A stretch of 64,000 bases of DNA from Pochonia chlamydosporia 170 (Eukaryota > Ascomycota > Sordariomycetes > Hypocreales > Clavicipitaceae). The position numbers were made by a program, and so were the translations under genes. The DNA lies in the NCBI RefSeq assembly GCF_001653235.2, contig NC_035795.1, forward strand, positions 496,001-560,000, read 5' to 3'. This document shows, piece after piece, positions 23,249 to 34,000 of the stretch; positions within the stretch are counted from its first letter, which is position 1, and every line of letters begins with the position of its first letter. Under the pieces are notes generated by a model. The model was not told the DNA's origin. It ran no database searches and saw nothing but the letters and a program-made list of their open reading frames with translations.

Positions 23249-24110
23249 TATCACGCGGGAAGTACGGCTGCAGGCAGCTTGGTGGGCGAACTTTTCGATT
23301 AAATACACATAACATAGGTCTGATACACTACGTGATTGCAATATCAATGAGATGAAGTTGGCACTCCTTGCAATTTGTTCGTGCATGTGAAAGGAAAGGG
23401 GCCCTGCCAAGGGTACATGTAGACAGCTTGAGCAGCAGCCTTTCTAGAATATAGCATGGGTCTGCATGATCCGTCACCCAACCCCTCACTCAGCATGATA
23501 CTGGCGGGCGGGCATGTATCAAACATACCTCCGTGAGGATAGGTCCGTTTGGAGGATCAAAGGGGACCTGGAATATTTGTTGTCTGGCGTGATCTGGCGT
23601 GATGCCCTGGGACTCGGCAGCTCTTTGCATTGATAGGCACCCAGCGTCTTTTGGCCGCCGACCACATCTGCAAAGGCACCCCGCCACAGCCGATGCCGCT
23701 CGTACATGAGTGCTGAGCCCCTGGTGAAGGCGTCTGGTGCATCCACGCATGTGTGGACTTGTGTGTGGTGGTTGCTCCTTTTTGTCCACCTCCCTCGACT
23801 CTTTACCCCGCCGAAAACCACACTGTCTGCCCCTCCCATCCCCCACCAAAAAAAAAGTGACCCAAGGCGGGACGTGTCAGGCCGTTTGCGAGCCTGGATG
23901 TCCTTTGCGATCTGTGACTCAAAAAAAAGAGAGAGAGAAGGAGTCACGATTTCTGCAACTTTGCACAACGACCATACCCATAGCGCGAACACGGCCGCAA
24001 ATAAGTAAGCTTCAAGTTGTTGACACAACAAGCAGAGGGTCTCTCTGCTCTCTTATGATACAGACACTGACTTTTCGGCGGTTCTCAAACTAGAAGATAC
24101 AAACAACAAG
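23249..24110. other. intergenic, SerRS promoter
   Basis: No supported gene. Several oligo(A) runs lie at 23847-23935. Overlapping ORFs on both strands look non-coding. Confidence 0.5.
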
Positions 24111-25943
24111 ATGCTCGATGCCATCGATTTCATTGCGGAGCGCGGAGGCGACCCCGAGAAAATTCGCGAGTCTCAACGTCGCCGATCAGCCAATGTCGAA
24201 ATTGTGGATGAGATTATTGCTCTTTGGAACGATCACCGCAAAAGTACGCTCATTAGCCCCGTAAAAGCAGAATCAACGACCTGGCCGGTATCGCTAATGT
24301 TTGGTATCAGCCAATTACAGTGCCACGCAAGTAAATAGCAAGATCAACGAGGTTCAGAAGCAAATTGGCGCCAAGAAGAAGGTCAGGAAAGATTGGACTG
24401 TCCATTTGGGCTCTCATCGGCCACCCGCCAACATGTTTGTCTGACAATGAAAACCAGGCCAAAGAAAACGCCGATGACCTTCTGAAAGAGAAGATTGAAC
24501 TTGAGAAGGAGAAGAAGGCGTTGGTAGAGTCCGCTGCTGAGAAAGATGCGCTGCTCAGAACAAAGATCAAGACGGTGGGAAACTATGTACATGACTCCGT
24601 CCCAGTGAGCAACAATGAGGTTTGTCCCCCATCCCAGCGATACTCAGAAGCCTGCTCCGGTTGCTGTGGCTCTAACCTCTTTCCATAGGACAACAACGTG
24701 GTAGAACGCACGTGGGCACCGGAAGGTGTCAAAGTAGAGAAGCGCAATGTCCTTTCTCACCACGAAGTTCTCCTCAGACTCGACGGCTACGATCCTGACC
24801 GTGGCGTGAAAGTGGTTGGCCACCGTGGCTACTTCCTACGACAGTGGGGTGTTTTTTTGAACCAGGCTCTGATAAACTATGGTCTTGAGTTCCTCGGTCA
24901 GCGTGGATATACTGCCTTGCAGACGCCGCAATTCATGCTCAAGGATTACATGGGCAAGACCGCTCAGCTTGAGCAATTTGACGAGGAGTTGTACAAAGTG
25001 ACGGATGGCGAGCCAAAGAATGACAAGTATCTGATTGCCACTTCAGAGCAGCCTATATCGGCATTCCATGCTGACGAATGGCTGATTCCCAAGGACCTTC
25101 CCATCAAGTAAGTCGCCCCCCCCCCCCCCCCAACGAGGCGGTAAACTACAGCTCTGCCGTCGGTTCGACGAGTATTGACCATGGCCGACCGCAGATATGC
25201 TGGCTACAGTACATGCTATAGACGTGAAGCGGGTTCTCATGGCAGAGACGCCTGGGGAATTTACCGCGTCCATCAGTTTGAAAAGGTAATGGCAAACATC
25301 CACACATCCACGTTCCGTGGCTTGTTGAGGCGGGCGGCTGACTGGCGTAAAGATCGAGCAATTCCTCTTGACGGACCCAGAGAAGTCCTGGGACGCCTTT
25401 CATGACATGATTGGAATCTCGGAGGATTTCTACAAATCCCTCGGGTTGCCATACCAGATCGTATCAATCGTGTCCGGGGCGTTGAATAACGCAGCATCTA
25501 AGAAGTTGGACTTGGAGGCTTGGTTTCCTTTCCAAGGAGAATACAAAGAACTTGTCTCTTGCTCCAATTGTACTGACTATCAGTCTCGCGCTCTCGAGAT
25601 AAGATTCGGCTCCAAGATGCAGACTGACGTCAAGAAGAAGTATGTGCACTGTCTCAACTCTACGCTGTGCGCGACCACCAGAGCAATGTGTTGCATTCTG
25701 GAGAATTATCAAACCGAAGAAGTGAGTGTTTGCCATTTTGTTTGCATTAAATCCGAACACCATAGCTTTCGCAACTTCAAAAAACTTAGACTCTGACCAC
25801 AAACATCAAAGGGCTTGACGGTTCCTGAACCTCTTCGCAAGTATCTTCCTGGAGCCCCAGAGTTTATACCCTTCGCCAAGGAGCTACCGAAGGAATCTAC
25901 CTCTCAGAAATCTCTGCCTCAACGACCAAAGGGAGGCAAATAG
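24111..25943 (+). CDS. SES1: cytosolic seryl-tRNA synthetase
   Basis: Exons 24111-24243, 24311-24381, 24458-24619, 24689-25107, 25195-25285, 25353-25721 and 25812-25943 give 458 residues, close to yeast Ses1. The N-terminal long helical arm that holds tRNA-Ser starts with [19 protein letters not shown]. The class II catalytic core follows: [33 protein letters not shown], motif 2 with [37 protein letters not shown] and motif 3 near [20 protein letters not shown]. It charges tRNA-Ser, and tRNA-Sec where that exists, with serine. Each of the six joins keeps the frame and restores family sequence. Intron 4 holds a run of 16 C. No presequence is visible, so this is the cytosolic enzyme. Confidence 0.97.
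25116..25131. repeat. C16 homopolymer in SerRS intron 4
   Basis: A run of 16 C begins eight bases after the donor of the fourth intron. Its length is likely to vary between strains or sequencing methods. It lies outside coding sequence. Confidence 0.85.
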
Positions 25944-26426
25944 GCACTACAAATCGGTGCGTCAAGGCATGGCTACACATTTTGCCGCTGTGTACACTGC
26001 GCCTGAGAAAATGAGCGCTGTAATAGAAAATTTCCGCCTCCATGATGGTTCTTCAAGTGGCATCTCTTGTGTGATGTGTCGATTGTTGAGTTTACGTAGA
26101 TGGATGACGCTGATTGTTTAGTCAGAAACTGAGGAAGAGCAGTATGATAAAGGCGAAATCTCCTACGTAGAAGCAATGCGGCCTCAATTTTATTCGTATA
26201 TACTCTAGTGTCTCCAAGCAAATGCAGCCGTGAGCGCCTTTGTGGTGGTTGCCGGGTGTGGCGCAGCTAGGGAGCCTCTTTGTCCCAGCACAGCCAGAAA
26301 CTCGCCTTGACCATCTCGGCCTCACTCAACATTCAGCATTCTCCCAGTCTACTAACGTTTGTCGCTCCCGAATTGCAGCTTGGGTACTTGATTTTCGAGG
26401 CTTGCTCTTACGTACGATAGAAGAAC
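25944..26426. other. intergenic
   Basis: SerRS 3' flank and upstream region of the C78 peptidase gene. No zinc-finger exon could be found here by eye. Confidence 0.5.
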
Positions 26427-27964
26427 ATGCCGGGTTGGGCGGGCCTGTTTCGCCACTGGAGGACCAGAGACCAGCAGAGCAATCGTCGTAAGGCTCGTCA
26501 CAGCAAAACGAACGCAAAGGCTTCCACCTTGGCTGCACAGAGTTCAGTGGAGCAAGGGGACGATGATCGTGGGAAAATAGAAAGCGATGTCGCCAAAAGG
26601 AAGAAATTGGCACAGTCACTCGGAGTGAGATGTTTTACTGAAACATGAAAGCCAAGACGGCCCGAGGATATTGGCTAACAACTCCCGGCATGCCAGGTGA
26701 CCCATCTAGGGAAATTTGCCCATGAAGCTGAGATGCCAGGTTGGCTTGTGAATAAGTTAGCCACAGATGGCCAGGTTTGCACCCACGGTAAGGGCTTCTG
26801 GTTTTATTGTTATTGCAAAGCTAATTACCCTCGAACCCGGCTCTCAACCTCTTGACTTACTAGTTTGCGTTCCAGACATTATCCCAAACTTGGCGAGGGC
26901 TATAGAGCTGAGTCGCTCAATAAGATATGCCTACTTGTGCCATCCTTGCGTCCAGCATGTGTCGAAACTGCGTCGAGAAGGTGAGAATGGCGCTCTGAGT
27001 CCAATCCCTGCGCGGCACTCGAGCTTGCCAATTGTACTGACTTTGGCATGTAGGAGGGTTTTGTGGATATAGGAACATTCAATCTTTGATATCATACGTA
27101 ATAGGTGCAAAAACATCTGGCCACGAGCATTTCAAGGATGGCCTTCCGTCAGTTCTTCAGATTCAAGATTTCATAGAATCAGCTTGGGACCTTGGCCACA
27201 ACTCAAAAGGTCGGCTTGAAACCGGTGGCATCAGGGGGACGCGAAAGTATATTGGCACACCAGAGGTAACGAAGTTACATGAAACATTTCAAGTCAATGC
27301 CCATTTCTGACAAAGGTGTCTTGTGGCTACTTTGGCACAGGCGCAGGCTCTTTTCAAAAGTCTATCGATTCCGTGAGATTTCTTCTAGGCCACATTTCCA
27401 ATGCTTCACTAATAATGGTACTAGATGTTCAGTAAAGGGCTTCCGCCCTACAGACACCACAGGCACGTGGCAAACAGTGCTATGGGCCATGGAAGTATAC
27501 TTTGCGCAAGACGGGGATAAAGCTGTGGGTAGCAAAGTGCGCCGCACACAGCTTCCGCCAGTCTATCTCCAGCACCATGGTAAGCATTTCAGTTATTTCA
27601 GGGTGCCGAGCCAAGAGAATTGTTGACGATTGTTCCTCAGGACATTCTCTTACGGTTGTCGGCTTTGAAAGAGGGATATGCGGAGAGTCCTATCTATACG
27701 TCTTTGATCCATCAAGCCGCGATCCAGAAACGATAAAAAAACACCGTGGCAATGGACTGAAAGGAAGTAATATTAAGATAGACTCCCTAATCGAGACCTA
27801 TAGGCGCGGCGAAAAGTATCTAAGCAAACATCTAGAGTTCGAAGCTTTATTGTAAGTTTGGTGAATATCTCCAAATTCTAATATTGCCACTCGCTACTAA
27901 CAGTCTTGCAAAACAAAAGCCTCCAAGAAGACGCCGCAGAGATATTACGTCGCACGACAAGTAG
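26427..27964 (+). CDS. peptidase family C78, ZUP1/Mug105-type deubiquitinase
   Basis: Exons 26427-26624, 26697-26787, 26876-26980, 27054-27265, 27341-27372, 27425-27579, 27641-27851 and 27904-27964 give about 288 residues. The core reads HLGKFAHEAEMPGWLV, AYLCHPCVQHVSKLRREG, FCGYRNIQSLISYVIGA, GHEHFKDGLPSVLQIQDF, IRGTRKYIGTPE, then TWQTVLWAMEVYF and GHSLTVVGFERG. The catalytic candidates are Cys69 in FCGYRN, His200 in GHSLTVVG and Asp221 in VFDPSSRD. The His-to-Asp spacing of 21 equals the one I recall for human ZUP1 (His491, Asp512), not the DPH pattern of UFSP1/2. So this is probably a K63-linkage deubiquitinase rather than a UFM1 protease. No N-terminal zinc finger is seen, as in fission yeast Mug105. 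The last exon acceptor is uncertain: AG at 27902-27903 was chosen, and one just before CCTCC is possible. Confidence 0.87.
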
Positions 27965-28161
27965 ACCGGGGCAAGGCGTTACGGTGAGAGGGAGGGAGGA
28001 AGGGCCAAAGGTGAAATAGGTTATGGCGGGAGGAAATGGGAAAGAGAGACGACGCCTTCACCACCCAAAGAAAGCATGTAATTCGTTCCGGATGTGGGAG
28101 TCGTCTTTGAGTCGTCTTTTAGTCATCTCCCATCCTCGGTAGTCTGCTCTCAACAAGAGCA

Positions 28162-29101
28162 TTAAGGCTGGTCTTTAAACCACTTCTGGAGCTTGTCTAG
28201 TGCGCGACTTCGATGAGACACCGCGTTTTTCTCGGCTCCATCCATTTCAGCGAACCTGTAACCCATATCAGCACGCATGCAGTAGTAATAGAAACGATGT
28301 CTCAAGCCCTTCACCCGCAGGCATAGAAGGGATCAAGAGGTGGTGGGTGTTTGATTTGCGACTCCGCCACAATTCTAACTTACGTTTTGCCCTGGTGCTC
28401 GAATATGGGATCCCATCCTGTGAGACAAGCTGAAATTAGCAATCAATCATGTAGAATGTTATGAGTTAGATCAGGTGCGAATTTGACATCGTGGTGCAAA
28501 TATGGCGCAAATACCGAAGTGAGCTGGGCCTCTCGCAGGCACGATTTTCCCCTTTCACATAAAGTTAGTTTCCTTTTGCAACCTGACGTGTCGTATACAA
28601 GGTAAGGTAAAAAAAAATTAACTCACCGGACATCGGCCTTGGAAGATTATTGGTTTGTGACCTGGCCCGTCGGAGTAGCCAAAGGTGCAGACGGCCTCAG
28701 CAGACTTGTCTGCATATGCGGCTAGGAGATTATTCAACCCCTCATGACCAATATCTGCCAAGAACCATTTGCTGGACTCTAATCAATAAATGTTCGTAAC
28801 TGGGAGTAGGTTGCCAGTAATAGTAAGGGTGTGTGCTCGGTGCTCGAGTATCATCTTACATATAAGGTCCCGGCAGACCTGCTAGCGCATTAAAGCACAG
28901 AGCGGTATCTTCAACAAGCACCGGGCCGTTGACTATCTCAGCGGCTTTACGGCACTTGGACTCGGTCACCTCCTCAATAGTACCTTGAACCTCCTCAATA
29001 TCAAGAGGATTGCTTCGGACTTCAATCCCAGGCTCAAGGATCGCCTTAACTTCCCGAAGCTTGTTTGCATTGCCGGTCACAAAGTTAACACAGGGTGCCA
29101 T
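28162..29101 (-). CDS. HAM1: inosine triphosphate pyrophosphatase (ITPA/HAM1)
   Basis: Exons 29101-28860, 28771-28627, 28551-28515, 28417-28384 and 28255-28162 give 183 residues, the family size. Visible motifs are [17 protein letters not shown] (substrate loop), [20 protein letters not shown] (catalytic Glu-Asp), [24 protein letters not shown], and [18 protein letters not shown] near the end (purine-binding Ser-His-Arg). The enzyme hydrolyses ITP, dITP and XTP to monophosphates and keeps deaminated purines out of DNA and RNA. The chosen ATG starts [11 protein letters not shown]. An upstream in-frame extension lacks conservation. Exons 3 and 4 are only 37 and 34 bases, so automatic prediction could miss them. 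The gene converges with the C78 peptidase gene. Confidence 0.95.
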
Positions 29102-29677
29102 TTTATCACCTTTATCCGAAAGTGACCTTCGGTTCTCCTTCTGAAAAGTGTTAGCATTCAATATCCGATGTACGCTCCCACACAAACCCAGGCGGTTTTT
29201 TTGATGTGGGCTGCACAATGAAATTGAAAATGTTCAAGGTCAGCGGGACGCATTCGTGATGGAGCGCCGCTACATGGTATATAAACGACAAAAGTGCCAC
29301 GAAACTCGAAGCGTGACTCGGCGTAGAGATACTTACCTAGAACTCCGATATCAAAATGGGGACCCTAGCAAAATTCGAGACTTTTGCTGGCGGCTCGTGC
29401 CTATTGCTCATTACAATGTCAGTCGACCTCGACCACTCAGTGAGAACTCATACACAAAACAAATACACCCCGTTATTTGCATATACAAACATCGACTTCA
29501 GCAAAAGTAAATGCGAACAGTGAGGAAACGAAATTCTCCTTTTCTTTGAGAGGGGCTTCATAGAGCCAGCTCATATTTTGAAACGGCGGTATGCACAAGA
29601 AAATGAACCGTGATCTAGCTGTAAACATTTGAAATCTCTTATCTTGTGTCTCTTCAGCTGTTAAGCGTTCCCAGCTC
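29102..29677. other. intergenic
   Basis: Spacer between two minus-strand genes (ITPA promoter and Fap7 3' flank). No gene is supported. A direct repeat of TTAAGCGTTCCCAGCT lies at about 29659-29690. Confidence 0.55.
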
Positions 29678-30382
29678 TTAAGCGTTCCCAGCTGTGTCAT
29701 TGTCGAGCTTCCATTGCTTAACCCACGCTTCAATTCTGTCTACGTTCGAATCCATCTCGTCAGAGGTGTTGCTTGGTAATTCAATGACAATCTCCTCGTC
29801 AAATGCCTCCCGTGCCTCCTGAAGTAACACCTCCATAATCTCAGAGTCCAGGTTCTCCTGAAGCTTAGCATCCGCGTAGTTTCTGCTCAACATTGAGGTG
29901 ATCAGTCGTCAAAGCTTCACACCCTGCGGGGAAAGAAGGACCAACATGTGGAATAGCGGTTTGTTCCAATGCCGAATCATTTGGGGGCTCACCTTGCTGT
30001 TAATCTGTCATACAGTGTGGACGAATCCACTCTTAAAACCACAACCAAATCTATCCAGCTCCGTGGGAAAAGATCACAGGCGTGCCAATCAATTACACAA
30101 CCGCCCAGCTGGACGTCCTCCTCAATAGCATCTAGCAACTGAGGGTAATTCCCTGTCAGCTCCAGTATGTGCATGAGTGGTTGGGGGCGTTTTACTAACC
30201 TTGTCTTCATCCACAATCCAGCTCTGATATTCGTCACTCCAACCTTCATGACATTCCTTATCCTTGACTATTTGGTTCACCGAAACATGTCGAAGTCCAG
30301 TTCGTTCCGCCAAGTTCTCGCTGTGTGTGGTTTTGCCCACGCCAGGGGTTCCGGTCACGATAATATTCGGTGCTTGTCTCAT
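29678..30382 (-). CDS. FAP7: adenylate kinase isoenzyme 6 / Fap7
   Basis: Exons 30382-30200, 30138-29993 and 29882-29678 give 177 residues. The Walker A loop is GTPGVGKTT near the N-terminus (MRQAPNIIVTGTPGVGKTT). ISOFORM markers of the AK6 type follow: HVSVNQIVKDKECHEGWSDE, LLDAIEEDVQLGGCVIDWHA then CDLFP, and RLTARNYADAKLQENLDSEI. Fap7 is an atypical nuclear adenylate kinase that works with ribosomal protein uS11 (Rps14) in the final cleavage of 20S pre-rRNA and release of the mature small subunit. The exon 2 acceptor is the CAG at 30141-30139, because the upstream acceptor would put a stop in frame. It lies between ITPA and myosin V on the same strand. Confidence 0.95.
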
Positions 30383-31002
30383 GTCGACCTTCTGGCGCTT
30401 CACCCAAGGCCACGCAGATTCAAAATTTTGTTTCTCTCTTCTTCTGACACCCCACGCCAACTGTCGTCGAATGGTCGCCAGAAAGGTTGTTGAGAAAATG
30501 CTACTGCTTAGGTCGAGCACGGCGCTTCAAAACCGCAAAACTGGGGCTAAACCATGCTTATATCGAGGCGCATCCTCGCTTTGATGAAAAATTTTACGAA
30601 TGAGCCTGCCCTTGCAATTTGCCTGTGAAACGATACCAACCAGCCCCTAAAATGCGTAATCATAGCTAGACATACATTTACATTGATAGATAGATGCCCA
30701 ACATCAAGTCATAGAACTGGCGGCCTCCGCCGTTATTGGCGACAACCCCTGAGCTACCAGTGGTTTGCGGTGAAAACCTCTTCCGTTATTCGTGCTGTAA
30801 TACATGACATGTTGTAGTACGCGCCAAGCTCCTCAAAGATCCGTGCGATACTTGATTAGAGTCGCAAGCATGATAGATAAAGCATATGCAACCTAAAGCT
30901 CAAAACAACCCAAACAAATGTACAGCCTCTTTTGTGTGCTCCTCTAGCCACTGTGTGCAACATTGAAAATTACATGACCATTGTTGTCGTTGTTTTGTGC
31001 CT
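30383..31002. other. intergenic
   Basis: Fap7 upstream region and myosin V 3' flank. Nothing further is supported. Confidence 0.5.
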
Positions 31003-34000
31003 TTAATGAGCAGGTTCAACAACGGTTTCATCTGCCTCGGGAATATCGCCATCTTGACCTTCGAATTCGTCTCCATTGCCGTACTCTAGCTTCTCTTGCT
31101 GCGCTATGGCCTGGGCGGAGACAATTTCGGCCAATCGTTTCAAGCGAGGAGTTTGCAACCCTAACAAACCGTCAGTCCAGGAAGGGATATGACAAGTGAG
31201 CTTGGTTTCGAACTTACAGGATGGGGTATATGTTTCAAGTGCAGTGATCGCCCGAGGTTCCGCAACGTCATAGGGTCCGCTGTCATCCATATCAACTGCC
31301 TGAAGTAGCAATACATCGCTCTTCTCTGTCACTCGAGACGCAACAGCTTTCATGATTTCTCCATTAATGGGTTGCTCGTAGTCTGCCACCAGATACTGGT
31401 TTAGCAGCTTTTGGATCTGGTTCGGGGATAGCCTGCATAATGTTAGCAGCGGAAATTGCAGACAGCTTGTCAGCTTCAAGTATGCCATACATCCAACATA
31501 TATCCTGGATGATTTCAATGTCGTTTAGTGTAGCTTTCTTGAGCTGGAGAAGCTTCGTTGCTTGCTGCGAGTTGAACAAGATATTAGCAAACTAGTCCAC
31601 AGAATTGTTTTCGAGACAAGCCCAGAGCATCTTACCATTAAATGCTCAAGTTGGAGTGTGCCTTCAGGCATGTCGTGGCTCTTACACCACTCTTCAATCC
31701 GCGTAATGTTGTAGTTGATCTGCAAACCCCGCTTCCATGAGAGGAAGTTGCGACGCATGAGTAAGTCATTGAATGCGGTAACGCCAACGAGACGAAGAAG
31801 TTCGGTAACTGTCTGCGTGACTATGGAGTCCTCCAAGTAAAAGGCTTTCATAGCACGAAAGACGCTATTTAGTAAGCTCAATAGATTGTCCATGCTGTAT
31901 GCTGGGGTAGAGTTAGATTGCAGTAGCTTTCCCAAAAATCTGTTGCTCTCATTGGTAATGAAGCCGGGAAGAGACTGTGATTCAATTATGGCAGGAATGA
32001 TCATCTTGTGTAGCTTCTTCTTGAGCACCTTCATCCAAGTATGGTAGATATTGAATTCCAAACTTTCCAGGTCATGCTTGACGATCTCGAGCAGGCGGTC
32101 GTATTCATAGTTGTCTGTCTTCTGCGTTTCGTACCAATCCTCGGCAAGAAAAACGAATGACAGCATTTCATGAACATTGGAGAGCCAAAATGCGCCAGGG
32201 TGAATTGCCTCATCCCCGTCATGTTGCATGACCTCTTGCTGGATGGATTGCATCACGTTTGCCAGAAAACGTTCCGACTCCTTGACAAAGCCATTGTTCC
32301 ACATTTCTGATGTGACCAGGTTAATGAGGTAAGAGGGGAACAACACTTCTTTATCTGACGGCGGCGGTGTTGTGTTCGGCGAGGGTATTTTGAGGTTTCG
32401 AATCAAGCCCATGGTCACCTCTTCATTTAGGCCATCCTCATCGGCGAGAAGTGATTCCAACTCCATTTCAATGTTATCGACACCAGGAATGTAGGTTGTG
32501 CCAGACAAGTTCTGCCGATGAGCCGTATTCGTAACAGCCATGGAGACTGGACGAGGGTTATAAGCGCCACTGAAGCGATCCAAATCTCTTGGTTCAGCCC
32601 CAGCACTTCTACGCTTAGGCTTCTTCGAGGCAACAAGGTTGATGAGCCCGGAACCGGTCGATGCTGCGGCAGCGGCGCCGTTCGTGATTTCCCCATTGGC
32701 AGGAGCAGTTCTCTTGGCCACTTCCAGGGCATCTCGTAGAGCTTCAAGCTCCTGTCTGAGGCTGACGTTGTCCTTTTCCCTGTCGTTGCTAGTTTGCTTG
32801 GCGGATTCTAGCTCTGTACTTGACAAACGCAGTGATTCCCTGAGCTCGCGCTCTTCCTCCTGCATTCGTTTTATATTTACTGTTGACTCGTCGAACGCCT
32901 GCTGAAGCTTCTTCATCTCATCCTCCATCGCCTGCAAACGGGCAACTGCAATGCCGGCCTGGTTAGCCTCAGTCTGCAACTCCTTCGTCCTCGCTTCGAG
33001 TGCGTTATGTCGGTTCTTCCATGACTTGATCTGACTCTCATAATTCTCGACTTGTGCGGCAAGGTTCTTGTTCTTTTCCTTCATAGAGCCCAGAGACTGG
33101 GTAAGTTCTACGACTTTGTTTTCCAGCTTGTAAGAGATTTGCTTAAGATCGCGAGCCTCTTCGCGAATCTTCTTATAGCCTCTTCTCGCTCGCTTACCGC
33201 GCCACAGGCTCTGGATCAGAATGACCTTCTTACGATACTGGCGCCACGACTGCAGTTGTCGGCGAGATCTCCAGGCCCGCTGAATGACAAGAGCGGCATT
33301 GCCGACCCTGGTCTCCATAATCTGCTTTCGTCGAAGATAGCCTTTAGCTGCCGATTCAAAGAGAATCATATCCTTACGGATGGCCAAGAACTTCTTGTGT
33401 TCCTTCTGTCCACGCCAAACACGTTGAATGTTAGTTGCCGCTTTGATGGTGCGCAGTTCCTGTGCCTGCCTTCTAGCGATGTATGCTCTCGCGGCAGACT
33501 GGGAACGAATGACAGACTCGCGAGCATCCAGGTATCTGCGACGATAGTACTTTGCCCTCAGGTTCTTCTGGATAAGAATAGCGCACTCATTAAGTCGATT
33601 TGTTCGGAGGTTTTCAAGAAATGCGAGCATACCAGCACGAAAGAAGATCTTGGTCAAGCCCAACTGATACTTATCAAGGCCCTTACCTGTGCTAGTACCC
33701 AATGCTTTGGTCAAGATAGCATTGGCCATTTCACGGATCTGCGAGGTCCACTGGCCAGAATGCACGAGCATGTAATACCTTAGGGCAAACTCTTCATACG
33801 TCCATCGAGTAGGATATCCGGCGCAGCTGATGCGAACCGTCTCCAAAACGCCGCATGCGCGCAGCTGGCTCAAAACCATGGGCCCTTCGAACTGCCACGC
33901 TGCCTTGGCCTCGTTAGGTTTGATACACCGAATATAATGGACATCAGTATTGTTGATTGTATTCATCAATTCAATGAGAGAGGATCGGAAAATACCACCA

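Noticed and set aside
26240..26491. Possible N-terminal zinc-finger exon for the C78 peptidase
   Set aside because: The frame has an EEHAG stretch but no Cys pair at the right spacing and ends in a stop with no usable donor.
27373..27424. Apparent frameshift in the C78 peptidase (stop right after KSLSIP)
   Set aside because: A GTGAGA donor at 27373 and a TAG acceptor at 27424 remove 52 bases and restore SIPCSVKGFRPTD, so the gene is intact rather than a pseudogene.
30139..30152. Alternative Fap7 exon 2 start giving NYPQLLDA
   Set aside because: That acceptor is out of phase with exon 1 and leads to a stop. The next CAG gives DEDKLLDAIEEDV as in the family.
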